This document shows positions 18,991 through 28,279 of a DNA stretch of 64,000 nucleotides, one piece after another (the stretch's first letter is position 1; every line of letters begins with the position of its first letter). The stretch lies in the NCBI GenBank assembly GCA_951640165.1, contig OX621256.1, positions 9,672,001 through 9,736,000 of the forward strand, read 5' to 3'. A program made the translations under genes and the position numbers. A model generated the notes under the pieces. The model was not told the DNA's origin, made no database searches, and was given only the letters and a program-made list of their open reading frames with translations. Source of the DNA: Pseudoips prasinana (lineage: Eukaryota; Arthropoda; Insecta; Lepidoptera; Nolidae).

Positions 18991-21430
18991 CTCTTGTTGC
19001 AGCAAACATACCAGAGGCATTAAAAAAATCGAGGCAGTCCCAACAACATCCTAATCCATTGTCATATTGGACATGCATAGCATTATTATCTCTGAGTATA
19101 ACTCATATAATATATCATGTAATGTAAGTTTAATATCCACTTATCAACATAATCTTATCAGAATCACTATCTGAGTCACTTGACACTATATTTTCCATAT
19201 TATGTCAATTTTAGGTATTGGAGACATTGTAGCGACTACCAATTTTTTTTAAATTTTCCAAACTTACGACTGGTTGAACTGATTTTGATGGTTCTATTTT
19301 TATTTTAATGCTGGTGCTTCCTAGAGGTTCCATTTAAATTTTACTATAAGAAAATCATATATATCGTTTTTGAAGTCAGTTACAATACAAATACATCAAG
19401 TATATCAAAATTAAAGTAAAGTAAAGTAAAAAAAAGTAAAAATGTTTATTTGAACAGAATAATAGTTACCAACTAATGATTACAGCATAGTGAATGCACA
19501 ACTTTACAAAAGGTACTAGTACTGTCTCCCAAACTAGGCTAATGCCTGTATTTCGGGAAACATTAGATCACATTAAAAAATAAATTATGAAAACAACACT
19601 AAGTTTGAAATCTATTTGTATTGTATATAAGGTTCTGAACAATCCAGTGAGATAAAGCTTAGCATTAGCTTTATGCATTGCTCTATCTGGTAAATTGAAT
19701 TTACTGATAATAGCACAATTATATAAATTGCAGGATTTGACATTGGTTGCCTCAACTAATCAGGAGACTGAAGCTGAAGGATCTACTATGATTAGTGATG
19801 CCATGCGTCAAAGAACTCATAGGCAACAGTGACTTTCATCAGATATGTCATCTCCTTGTTTACCTACTTGTAAGTGTAAGAAAAAAATATAGGTAGAGTA
19901 GGTTCCGCAGTCTTTAAATACCACATTGTTCAACTGACAAAATTACAAATTTCAATGTATAGCAGAAGTCATTGTTATAGGGAAATGTGTGTCGCATAAT
20001 TTACAAAGAAGTAGAAATAGCAACACATTAGACAGTTATTTGTATAAGATGCCTTTATTTCTTTACATATCCATATAATATCTTTAAAATTTTGATTTTA
20101 AAATTTTATTTTCTATAAATTTTTCGCCCCGGTTCTTTGGAATACCAAAGAAAACAAATTTTTATTGTTCTTATGAGAGGGCAACCATGTTAGGGCATGT
20201 CAATTAATTAAGTTCCCAGTGTCTCTAAAGGGGCAAAACTTTCATTCCTTGGAAATTCTATGTATACCCTTTTTGTTTCATACAAGGTGTATTAGACATG
20301 TAATGTCATTTAAATTAGTTTGGTGGTGACAAAATTGAATTACCAGTACTACTTCTTTTAAATTAAAATAACATTGTAGCAAAGGCAACAAGCTGTTTCT
20401 CAATTTAATCAGTTTCTCCATATCAGTAGAAATGTCCTAACAAAAATTGTTTTCTATTTCTCTTTGCAGCTCATGGTGAAATAAGCATATGGTCCGCATA
20501 CACTCCACCCCTAAGACAACCCATAGAAAATTAGGATTATCTTTCTTGAGCTTATGATTAAAAGCACACACTTAAGTATAGTATACTACTTTACGAAGGA
20601 ACTATAGCATTCAAAACTTTTACATACATGCATATGTACAAAATTGAGTATTATTTTTACATAATGAAACATATGGCAATCTATTTTCAAGGTTCACCAA
20701 AGACTATTATACAAAAGAAATTGACAAATCACACATGAACAAACACAGAAAAAAATTACAGCAGGTAGGTAAGTAAGTAGGTACCTTCATGTAACAATAT
20801 TTAAATTGAAATCATTATTCCAAGCCACAACGTAATATAAAATCTTCCGCAGGCCTTATCAGTACGCAAAGGTGAGCTAATTTGATCGAACACAAAACTC
20901 AGCTGTTAGATGTATATTGTGACGACATAACAGCTGTTTTTTTGTGAAAGTGGGTTATCATAAAAACAATAAATACGCCACCAAAACGAGGAAATAAGTC
21001 AACTACTACCCTTCGCATACGTACAAAATCGTTAAAGATGCACTACTGCGGCAAAAAGTCGATACAAATATTTAATTTTAGAAAATTGCGACGATTACAT
21101 GGGTACAAAGAAAGGTCATTTGCAAACAAGTTTACGTACCCTTAAAATTACAGATATCTATCCAGCTGATCGTTGCTCCTGCTTCGGTTGCGCGTTGTTT
21201 CGTTAATCACTGTTATTACAAATAAGAGAAAGTTGCGACAATTGGTTCATTTACACACGTCCATAATAAGTCGTAATATCGCGCAAATTAACGTTTACAG
21301 ATTTATTTGACAGCTAGCAAGACCAGACCGCAGTGTTACCAAGCCTCAAGACGAAAATATTGCAAGAAATTAATAAAATTATCTACCTGGGCAGAGTAAA
21401 TAAATTAAAAAAGTAAAGTATTAATAGTAA
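18991..21430. other. Low-repeat AT-rich interval
   Basis: The largest stretch in the first 30 kb without recognised mobile DNA. It has an (AGTAA)n run at about 19425. At about 19733-19831 an acceptor-like TATAAATTGCAG is followed by 32 open codons (VASTNQETEAEGSTMISDAM, then RQRTHRQQ) and TGA. Near 20050 the minus strand has AAATAAAGGC-type polyadenylation signals. These hints may mark host exons, but no gene model could be supported. Confidence 0.35.
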
Positions 21431-22965
21431 CAGACAGATCCCAAAGTCGTTGACTCGCGACACGCGCTATAATAATACAAATTGTATTAAAGAAGCCATC
21501 GAGCGGAATAAAGGCTCTAAAGTGTTAGCAAGAGAATTGTTTGTTGGACAGAGCCAATTGACGAAGCTGAAGGCTGAGGATGGCAGAATCGTCACGTCTA
21601 GACTTAAGTTGGTGGGAGAGATCGAGAGGTTCTATGGACAGGTCTATACGAAAACCCAGTCACCTATCGATAGTTGTGCCTCAGACCCCAGAGCACGACT
21701 AATCCGACACTTCTCCGAGGACGTCCCGGACTTATAGATGATTTTATTAGAATGGCTCTCAAACAGCTTAAGAACAACAAGGCGCCTGGTGATGATGGAG
21801 TTACAGCAGAGCTTCTGAAAGCGGGTGTCACATCAATCCTACGGGCCCTTCAGAAGTTATTTAACTCCGTCATACTAGAAGGTCAAACGCCACAAGTAGG
21901 TATGGCACAGAGGTGTGGTGGTGTTAAAAGTGTTAAAAGTTTTAGTACCATAGAACACATACATACGCTGTGGTAGGTTATACAGAAGACCGAAGAGTAT
22001 AACCAGCCATTATGCTTAGTGTTTGTGGATTATGAGAAAGCCTTTGATTCGATCGAAACCTGGGCCATACTCCGTCTCTTCAGAGATGCCAAATCGACTA
22101 CCGGTATATCGAGGTGTTAAAGTGTTTGTATGAAAACGCCACTATGTCAGTGCGACTCCCGGACTAGAACTTGAAACCTATCCTTTTGCAGCGAGGTGTG
22201 AGACAGGGAGATGTTATATCTCCGAAACAGTTCGCCGCTGCATTGGAAGATGTCTTCAAGCTTTTGGACGGGGAAGGCTTTGGCATCAATGTCAATGGCA
22301 TCACCCACCTTCGATTTGCCGACGATAAAGTATTCATGGCTGAGACTCTAGAAGACCTCGGTACAATTCTAGATGGCCTCAGGAGAACCTCTCAACAATG
22401 GTCTGAAAATGAACATCGATAAGACGAAAACCATGTCGAACATCCATGTTGCACCCTCTCTACTTAAGGTTGGAGACTCTGCACTCGAAGTTGTAGAGAA
22501 CTATATTATTTACTGAGGACAGATCATCCAACTAGGTAGGTCCAACTTCGAAAAGAAGGTCAATCGTAGAATCCAACTTGGCAGCGTTCGGGAAGCTACG
22601 TAATATCTTCTAGTCCCAATTACCACAGTGTCTCAAGTCGAAAGTCTACGACCAGTGTGTGTTGCCAGTAATGACTTACGGAACAGAGACTAGGTCGCTC
22701 ATGGTCTTATCAGGCGGCTTGGAGTTTCCCTACGAGATCGAAAACCAAAGAAACCGACTCAACCCGAAGAATTGCCAAGCTGAAGTGGCAGTGGGCAGGG
22801 CTCGTAGAACCGACGGCCGCTGGGGCAGAAAGATTCTCGAGTGGCGACCACGAACCGGATGATCTTCTGCGGGTCGCTATATGAAGACCGGCAATTGTGG
22901 TTATCTTTGGGGGAGGCCTTTGTCCAGCAGTCGGCGTCTTTCGGCTGATATGATGATGATGATGA
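21431..22965 (+). pseudogene. RTE-clade LINE, 3' half with reverse transcriptase
   Basis: 5' truncated at ACAGACAGATCCCAAAG. Blocks in changing frames: KAPGDDGVTAELLKAGV (about 21780), LVFVDYEKAFDSIE (about 22020), LLQRGVRQGDVISPKQF (about 22180), LRFADDKVFMAETLEDL (about 22310), then VMTYGTETRSL (about 22665). FVDYEKAFD and FADD hold the polymerase aspartates. The end reads GGCGTCTTTCGGCTGATATG followed by (ATG)n. Frameshifts and stops, for example in the YIY-stop-GQII stretch, make it dead. With 11666-13556 it covers nearly the whole element, with overlap. Confidence 0.9.
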
Positions 22966-23004
22966 CAAAGGCGGAATTGATACCAAAGGCATTCTCTGCC
23001 AGTC

Positions 23005-23052
23005 GACCTTTGGGTGATGCATTGATATATATCACTGCATCACCCAAAGGTC
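23005..23052. repeat. 48-bp hairpin
   Basis: GACCTTTGGGTGATGCA is followed 14 bases later by its exact reverse complement; the loop is itself TGATATATATCA-like. It lies just after the RTE end. No terminator or RNA function can be assigned. Confidence 0.7.
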
Positions 23053-23585
23053 ATCATATGATTTTACCGTAAATAAACCTCCGTTATAACTCCGAAAAAA
23101 AATCAGCGGAGGCGGAGACGAAGATACGATTTCTTGCGGAACTTCCGCAGTAACGGCGAAGATCCGTTACAACCCTAGTTCTAACCTAACCTGCAGAAGT
23201 TGGAATCCTGATGTTTTTTAACCTTCAACCAAAAATACGAGCATCTCATTTCTGGTAGCAATTTGATTTTCATTGGAGTCGCATTTTAACTTGACCTTCT
23301 TTGCTACTTAATTGTATGGATAAAAACACTTGTGATTAAGAAATTTCCAAAATGTGAATATTAGATTAAAACACATTTATAAATATTCATTAATTTTAAT
23401 AATTATGAGTTTCAACCATTAGTATAAACAAATATATTGAAACAATATAATTATTGATATTATTAAGAATTTCAATGATTATTTATTTTAATATTTACTT
23501 TTAATTTTTTATGAAGAATGATCATTATGACTTTAAATAGTATGCGAAATATTTTCGGACATTTCATGATAGGAATTTAAATGTT
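23053..23585. other. Unassigned DNA
   Basis: 23070-23180 has a GC-richer patch with loose inverted repeats around CCTCCGTTA and AGTAACGG. The rest is AT-rich and unassigned. Confidence 0.3.
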
Positions 23586-23600
23586 AAGTATGACAATGCA

Positions 23601-23764
23601 TAGGGGGCATCGGAGCAGCAAACCCGCGTTCCCGGGACTCCCCCATCAGGCGCCAAAAGAAGTCCCCGGCAGGTAGGTTTAGTTGGTGCAAGTCCGACAT
23701 ACCCACCCGCAGACACTTTTTGCGGGTGGTTTGCGAAGGCATTCCCCCTGCCTAATAAAAAAAA
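23601..23764 (+). mobile_element. R1-type LINE 3' end with target duplication
   Basis: A short 5'-truncated insertion: ATCGGAGCAGCAAACCCGCG, CATCAGGCGCCAAAAGAAGT, then a hairpin CCACCCGCA...TGCGGGTGG and an A-rich tail TAATAAAAAAAA. The 15-bp target AAGTATGACAATGCA is repeated exactly at 23586-23600 and 23765-23779. It matches the 3' region of the R1 relic at 46063-46890 and the copy at 48986. Confidence 0.9.
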
Positions 23765-23779
23765 AAGTATGACAATGCA

Positions 23780-24544
23780 CACCTCCCAAAATTCACATTT
23801 CATTTATTCTGTTCAACTGTTACATTTCCATGGTATCGCCAATTTTCTTTTAGCCCACCTTGCAGTGAACAATGTGCATACAACTACTCAGCCCACCAAG
23901 TTAGTTATGTTTTGTAAAGTTCGCACCAACTTTATTTTAATGAAATTTTTCAGTCTTTTACACTTCCGTCTCCCATTTCCAAGAAATCAGGGATTTCCCC
24001 GGCTTATTACAACTCTTGTTAGTAGTGACGTTTTTAGCACGGTGTTACAAACTTCTAAAATTGTGATGAATCTTATATTTATTATTACATTTAGCTGCTT
24101 AGGCACAACTAAAAGTCCCAAAATGTTAACAAATTCCTCGTTATAAATTTTGATAAACAGAAATATTAAACATTTCTATGGTAGATTTTAAACAAAATGC
24201 GTAGGTAATTGTTATTATTGGCAACCCTCATGCTGAAATGGCGGCCGAAAATCAATTTTGAATTGTGACAGCGACAGCTGCGGTAGCAGTTTTCTTCAAA
24301 ATAAAATATTTATCGAGTAAATAAAGCGTGTTCGCTCCGTTAAGAATTTTAAATGTAAAAAATATTGGTAGTCTTTGTTCGCCAAATGGAGTACTTCTCG
24401 TTAATAGTTTAGTAAAGCTTCGATAGTTGCTCGTGTTGTTGCTCATTATTATAGCGATGATGTAAGAAACTGAAGGTCTTGTCGATCTAGTGCGTGTATT
24501 ATTGTATTGTTATTGTCTCGCGGGGTGTTCGACCAGTTCTAGCC
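23780..24544 (+). promoter_or_regulatory. Upstream region and probable 5' UTR of the 24545 gene
   Basis: No repeats were recognised in this 765-bp stretch, which is unusual here. The last 100 bases (CTTGTCGATCTAGTGCGTG to GACCAGTTCTAGCC) lead directly into the ATG and are the likely 5' UTR. No TATA box or initiator can be assigned with confidence. A 64-codon ATG frame on the minus strand (24252-24446) could reflect a divergent transcript or chance. Confidence 0.35.
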
Positions 24545-24671
24545 ATGGAGGGTGAAGAGGGAGGCATGGCGAATTCTGAGAAAGAAGATTATTCTCATAA
24601 TAGTAGTTCGCACTCTACACCTCAAGAACACAAGTCGTTTGCCGAATTCGCTAAAGACAAACTGGACAGCG
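24545..24671 (+). CDS. Host gene exon 1, anoctamin-8-like candidate
   Basis: The open frame starts at ATG 24545 in the context AGCCATGG and encodes 42 residues: a polar, acidic start (MEGEEGGMANSEKEDYS), a Ser/His-rich stretch, then EHKSFAEFAKDKLDS. It ends after one extra base at a strong donor G|GTAAGT, which is phase 1. Exon 2 at 24968 continues the frame exactly. The coding style and the absence of repeats distinguish it from the surrounding mobile DNA. An upstream in-frame GTG would add residues but is not a credible start. Confidence 0.65.
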
Positions 24672-24967
24672 GTAAGTGTTTGTCAAATCATAACATAAAA
24701 AGTGCGCACTTGTATTAAAAAAGTTTCGGTTTAAACTGTATGAACATGTTATTTACAAAACATTCTTGTTTTGAGTAAGAAATGCGCGTGTTTTAATATT
24801 ACAAATTCGTTGTTGTATACAATAATATTTTTGGTTTATAAAATGTTCAATATTTAATGAAGTAATAAAAGTCTTTAATCTTTTAACTCTTACTTTGGTC
24901 AGTGGATATTCTTAGGTTGAAATAATAGTAAGATATTATTTTTTTAAAATATTAATTGCATTAACAG

Positions 24968-25096
24968 CTGGGCGCGAGCTCCGACGGCGTTTGCCGATGG
25001 CGGGCCAACTAGGAGCTCATCTGATGCATCCTCGCCGTTTGCTGCTCCACTCCACACCCACGCAGCACACAGATGTTGTGCTGATATTCCCTAAAG
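24968..25096 (+). CDS. Host gene exon 2, anoctamin-8-like candidate
   Basis: Follows an acceptor TTGCATTAACAG|CT and ends at G|GTCAGT, 129 bp, phase 1 at both ends. It is GC-rich against the AT-rich flanks. Joined to exon 1 it adds AGRELRRRLPMAGQLGAHLM, then HPRRLLLHSTPTQHTDVVLI and FPK. The order RL-x-x-AG...H...TPT-x-x-x-DVV-x-x-FP resembles the start of the cytoplasmic N-terminal domain of anoctamin-8 (TMEM16H), a membrane lipid scramblase or tether family. The match is by memory over about 40 residues, and the membrane-spanning part is not in view. No third exon was found downstream, so the gene may continue beyond a very long intron. Confidence 0.55.
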
Positions 25097-25112
25097 GTCA
25101 GTTTATTTATAA

Positions 25113-25290
25113 CTAACTTGGCCTGCGGTTTTACCTGCTTTAAATTTTATAAATTATATATGTTAATGCGGGGTGTCAGCTAACTTCATACCAAATTTTA
25201 TTAAAATTGCTTCAGCTGTTTAGACGTGAAGTAACAAACATACACACTCACTTACTCAAAAACTTTGGCCTTTATAATATTAGTGTGATT
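25113..25290 (-). mobile_element. Decayed Helitron in the first downstream intron
   Basis: CTAACTTGGCCTGCGGTTTT is a mutated CTAGCTGTGCC-type 3' end. The opposite end has CTTTATAATATTAGTGTGAT. It is collinear with 43623-43801. It lies about 16 bp after exon 2's donor site. Confidence 0.7.
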
Positions 25291-25562
25291 ATGTTTTAAA
25301 TGTATAATTAAATAAATAATCTACTATGTAGGTAGCATTAAATGTCTATAGTTAAATTGTAATACTATTAATGTTCCGACTATTTACGAGAGCTTTGTAA
25401 AATTGATGTGAAAAGAAACCATTTTTATTTATTTATTTAATGTGATAAGGGCTAGTGTTGCCATGAGGTAAGCAAAGGCCCTGTCTGGGCTTATTTTTTA
25501 AAACCTACAACACTCTTATTTAAAACTAAGATTTCTTACACTGTGTGTACACAAAATGATTG
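25291..25562. other. LINE 3'-tail-like sequence
   Basis: About 25375-25440 (GACTATTTACGAGAGCTTTG, then an ATTT-rich run) resembles the region ending near 57300 downstream of the Jockey-type element. The rest is unassigned. Confidence 0.35.
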
Positions 25563-25725
25563 TTATTTTTCTATTTTTGTGTGAAAATCTTAATGCGGTT
25601 CACAGAATACATCTACATACCAAGTTAACAGTACAGCTCTTATAGTTCCAGAAAAAAGTGGTTGTGACATATGGACGGACGTGACGAATCTATAAGGGTT
25701 CCGTTTCTTGCCATTTGGCTACAGG
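25563..25725 (+). repeat. Repeat family B, 3' portion
   Basis: AAAATCTTAATGCGGTTCAC, TACAGCTCTTATAGTTCCAG and GAATCTATAAGGGTTCCGTT match 3069-3220. The final GGAACCC is changed. Confidence 0.7.
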
Positions 25726-25797
25726 CTTCAGCACCCCTGAGGTCCTACACGAAACATCTAAATTAGTTCTTACATTTTGTCATTGGTATGTAATAAA

Positions 25798-25906
25798 GAC
25801 ACAGGGACTAGGTAATCTAGTCCCTGTTTCATGGGGTACTTTACAAACATATCATAGACGGACACAAATTACATCCAGACTCAGAACAACTATTTGTGGG
25901 TTATAC
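25798..25906 (-). repeat. SINE S2, partial
   Basis: The complement of the S2 body: ACGGACACAAATTACATCCA and GACTCAGAACAACTATTTGT. The head and most of the tail are missing. Confidence 0.65.
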
Positions 25907-26570
25907 AGTTCACCATTATTATGTCTTATCTAGAAAGACATAATAATAAGATCCGAAGACACTGCAGGAAGTACTCAAGCCAAGCTTTCGAGGCCTCTTG
26001 GACTTCTGGATGGAACTAAAATGCTTTGAGTAGCCAAATAAGTTCACGTACAATGGCCCAATTCGGAGGCTAAGTGCGGAAACCAATCGCCCAACTAACT
26101 AACTATGTCTTATCTATCTAATGATTTGTTTTGAATCTGTGCAATAAAACGTAGTTAGTTTAATCTAATCTAAGATTAACTGCTCCAATGTCGTTACTGT
26201 TAGTGTTCTTCATAGCCAGTAATAATGAGTAGGTAATGCTTATGAATCATACTTCACATGAGATAATTGTTACGTAAATAGATAGCTCAGGTATTATGTT
26301 GTTTTGCAAACACTACTGCCGCGTATATAAGCGTATTTTTGAATGTGCCGTGCATCTAATGGAAATTCAAGTAATCCACAATTTTTTTGTACATGACAAG
26401 TGCGAATTGATATTATGCACAGTGTTTTATAGCGTTGGGATAGTTAATATAGACGTGGATTACGACACCACTATTAACTGCGGAATAGCCGAGCTTTATC
26501 TTTATTGAACTCGACGCTATACGCACAAAATAACATGACCGGGAGCAACAAAGGTGCCAACTGCTATTAT
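25907..26570. other. Unassigned DNA
   Basis: ATTATGTCTTATCTA occurs near 25918 and a variant near 26103. CAATAAAACG at about 26142 could be an old polyadenylation signal. No gene was recognised. Confidence 0.3.
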
Positions 26571-26820
26571 CTCCGTAGCCTATTTGGTAGTGCTCCTGCC
26601 TACGAAGCTGGTGGTCCTGGGTTCGAATCCCGGTAAGTGCAAATATTTGTGTGATGAGCACGAATATTTGTTTCTGAGTCATGGATATTTTCCATGTATT
26701 TAAGTATTTATCTATCTATATAAGTATGCATATCGTCGCCTGGTACCCATAGTACAAGCTTTGCTTAGTTTGGGGCTAGGATGATCTGTGTGAAATTGTC
26801 CCTAGATATTATTATATTAG
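26571..26820 (+). repeat. SINE S1, subfamily with CGTCGCCTGG
   Basis: The tRNA-like head (CCGTAGCCTATTTGGTAGTG, B box GGGTTCGAATCCCGG) is followed by the body TATCGTCGCCTGGTACCCAT, CTTTGCTTAGTTTGGGGCT and an ATT-rich tail. The body variant is shared with 40482-40621 and differs from the CAGTTGTCTGG variant of other S1 copies. Confidence 0.85.
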
Positions 26821-26950
26821 ATATTATTATACGACACATTGTGTTATGTTCATATTTCGTGTAAGCGTAATGTACGTAATTTCAATCGATTGCAATTAGT
26901 TATAATGGTATAACAATGGGCGAATACTCCATCATTTAACTTGATCTAAT

Positions 26951-27082
26951 AGAAAGAGGCAGCGTGGCAGGCCTCCTATGGACCAATGATCTTGTGAGCT
27001 TTGCTGGAAGTTGCCGCCAATCGCAATCATTGGGGAAGGCTTATGCCCAGCTGTGGACGTCTTTCGGCTGATATGATAATGC
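26951..27082 (+). mobile_element. RTE 3' tail
   Basis: GGACCAATGATCTTGTGAG, GGGGAAGGCTTATGCCCAGC and GTCTTTCGGCTGATATGATA match the end of the RTE copy at 22965. Strongly 5' truncated. Confidence 0.8.
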
Positions 27083-27181
27083 TTCGATGTTATAATATAT
27101 ATAGATAATGCTCGATCAAGTTACCATCCCGGCAGTAGGCATGCCGGAAAATTCAAGTGGTAGTTCAGAACGAGACCCGAT

Positions 27182-27720
27182 ATAATAATAATAATATCCT
27201 GTGACATTATTCACATCACACACCGCTATCTGATCCCAAACTAATCAGAAATTGTATTATGGAGACCAGATAACTGATATCTATACATATAATAAAATCG
27301 TAGGCAAGGCAAAACTGTACATTGAATATTTTTTTAAAAAGATACTTTGGGCGTGATTTACAATCGATATCGAAGCCAAAAATATAGGTTTTAGAATTTT
27401 TGTCTGTTTGTATGTAGTATGTCCGGGCTAAACTCAAAAAGTACTGCATGGATTTACTAAGAGGTCGGGTCAACATATAGGCTACATATTATCACGCTAT
27501 CACCTACGGGGGAGGAGCTGTGATAATTTATAAAGTTTAACGCGGGTAAAACCGCGGGGCACAGCTAGTACTACATATACTACTTTGCTTTTTTAAATAT
27601 ATACTTATATAGATATTTGCACCCAGACTCGGGTACAACTATCTGTCCTGGATGGGAATCGAACCCACGACCTGCGGCGTGAAAGGCAAGTATCTACCAA
27701 ACATGCCAACCGGCCCGTCA
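27182..27720 (-). repeat. SINE S1 interrupted by a Helitron
   Basis: Reverse S1. The tail complement starts at 27182. The Helitron occupies 27280-27568, after which the SINE resumes with TACTACATATACTACTTTGC, AATCGAACCCACGACCTGCG and the head complement to 27720. Removing the Helitron restores the sequence at 18297/18298 exactly. Confidence 0.9.
27280..27568 (+). mobile_element. Non-autonomous Helitron, complete (289 bp)
   Basis: Starts TCTATACATATAATAAAATC after an A and ends GGGCACAGCTAG before a T, with no target duplication. That is standard for Helitrons. GTTTAACGCGGGTAAAACCG, with its inverted CGCGG/CCGCGG bases, lies just before the 3' end and may form the terminal hairpin. It also holds the empty TA site (27359-27360) for the Tc1 element. 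Confidence 0.9.
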
Positions 27721-28019
27721 AGCTGTATACATTTAAAAGAATTTATATTCTGCTGGTTTCTGCGCCATAATTATGTAGGCGGCCGAATGATGCCGATAGC
27801 ATTAACCAGGCGGCCGTGGGCACCGGCAAATTTGTAGGAGCCTTGATACCGGTGCTATTGATGGCGTTGCCATGGTTGGAATGCATGTTATCTTGAATAC
27901 TTTTGATCCAACAACAGCTCTATGTCCACGTAAGCATGTTTTTAAATCTTCAATAGAAACTAGTAATGATGAGGGGCGCATCCACCGATAAACGAAATAT
28001 AATAAATAAATATAGGTAA
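27721..28019. other. Unassigned DNA
   Basis: A minus-strand open stretch (RWMRPSSLLVSIEDLKTCLR and onward) ends near 27802. It was not recognised and no splice or start signals support it. Confidence 0.3.
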
Positions 28020-28279
28020 CTAGCGGCCCGGTACGTGCTTCGCTACGTACAAGGCATATTAATAAAAAAATGTTTATTAAGTTCATTTATTCAAACAAAA
28101 ATGTATTTTAAATTGCTAAATGATGTTGATTTTGCACTTTTTCAAGACTTTTTTTTAATTTTCTCTACGTACAAACCTTCCTTGGACTTCCACGAATAAT
28201 TCAAGAACAAAATTAGCCAAATCGGTAAAGGCCTTGTTGAGTTATAACATTACAACGAAAAGTGGCATTGATTTTTATA
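28020..28279 (-). mobile_element. Helitron family H-A, split by Helitron H-B
   Basis: Minus-strand element ending CCGGGCCGCTAG (plus strand CTAGCGGCCCGG at 28020). Its 5' end is split: ...TTTTTATA at 28279 and TATATAGA at 30248-30255. Joined, this matches the start of the intact copy at 38389-38660. It has no genes. Confidence 0.9.

Noticed and set aside
20440..20565. Minus-strand stretch HKLKKDNPNFLWVVLGVECM, slightly like the NDUFA2 respiratory subunit
   Set aside because: The similarity covers only LKK-NP-F and is lost unless frames are shifted. No start, no partner exon and no wider match.
24252..24446. 64-codon ATG frame on the minus strand upstream of the host exon
   Set aside because: No motif and no family resemblance. 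It may be chance or a divergent noncoding transcript.
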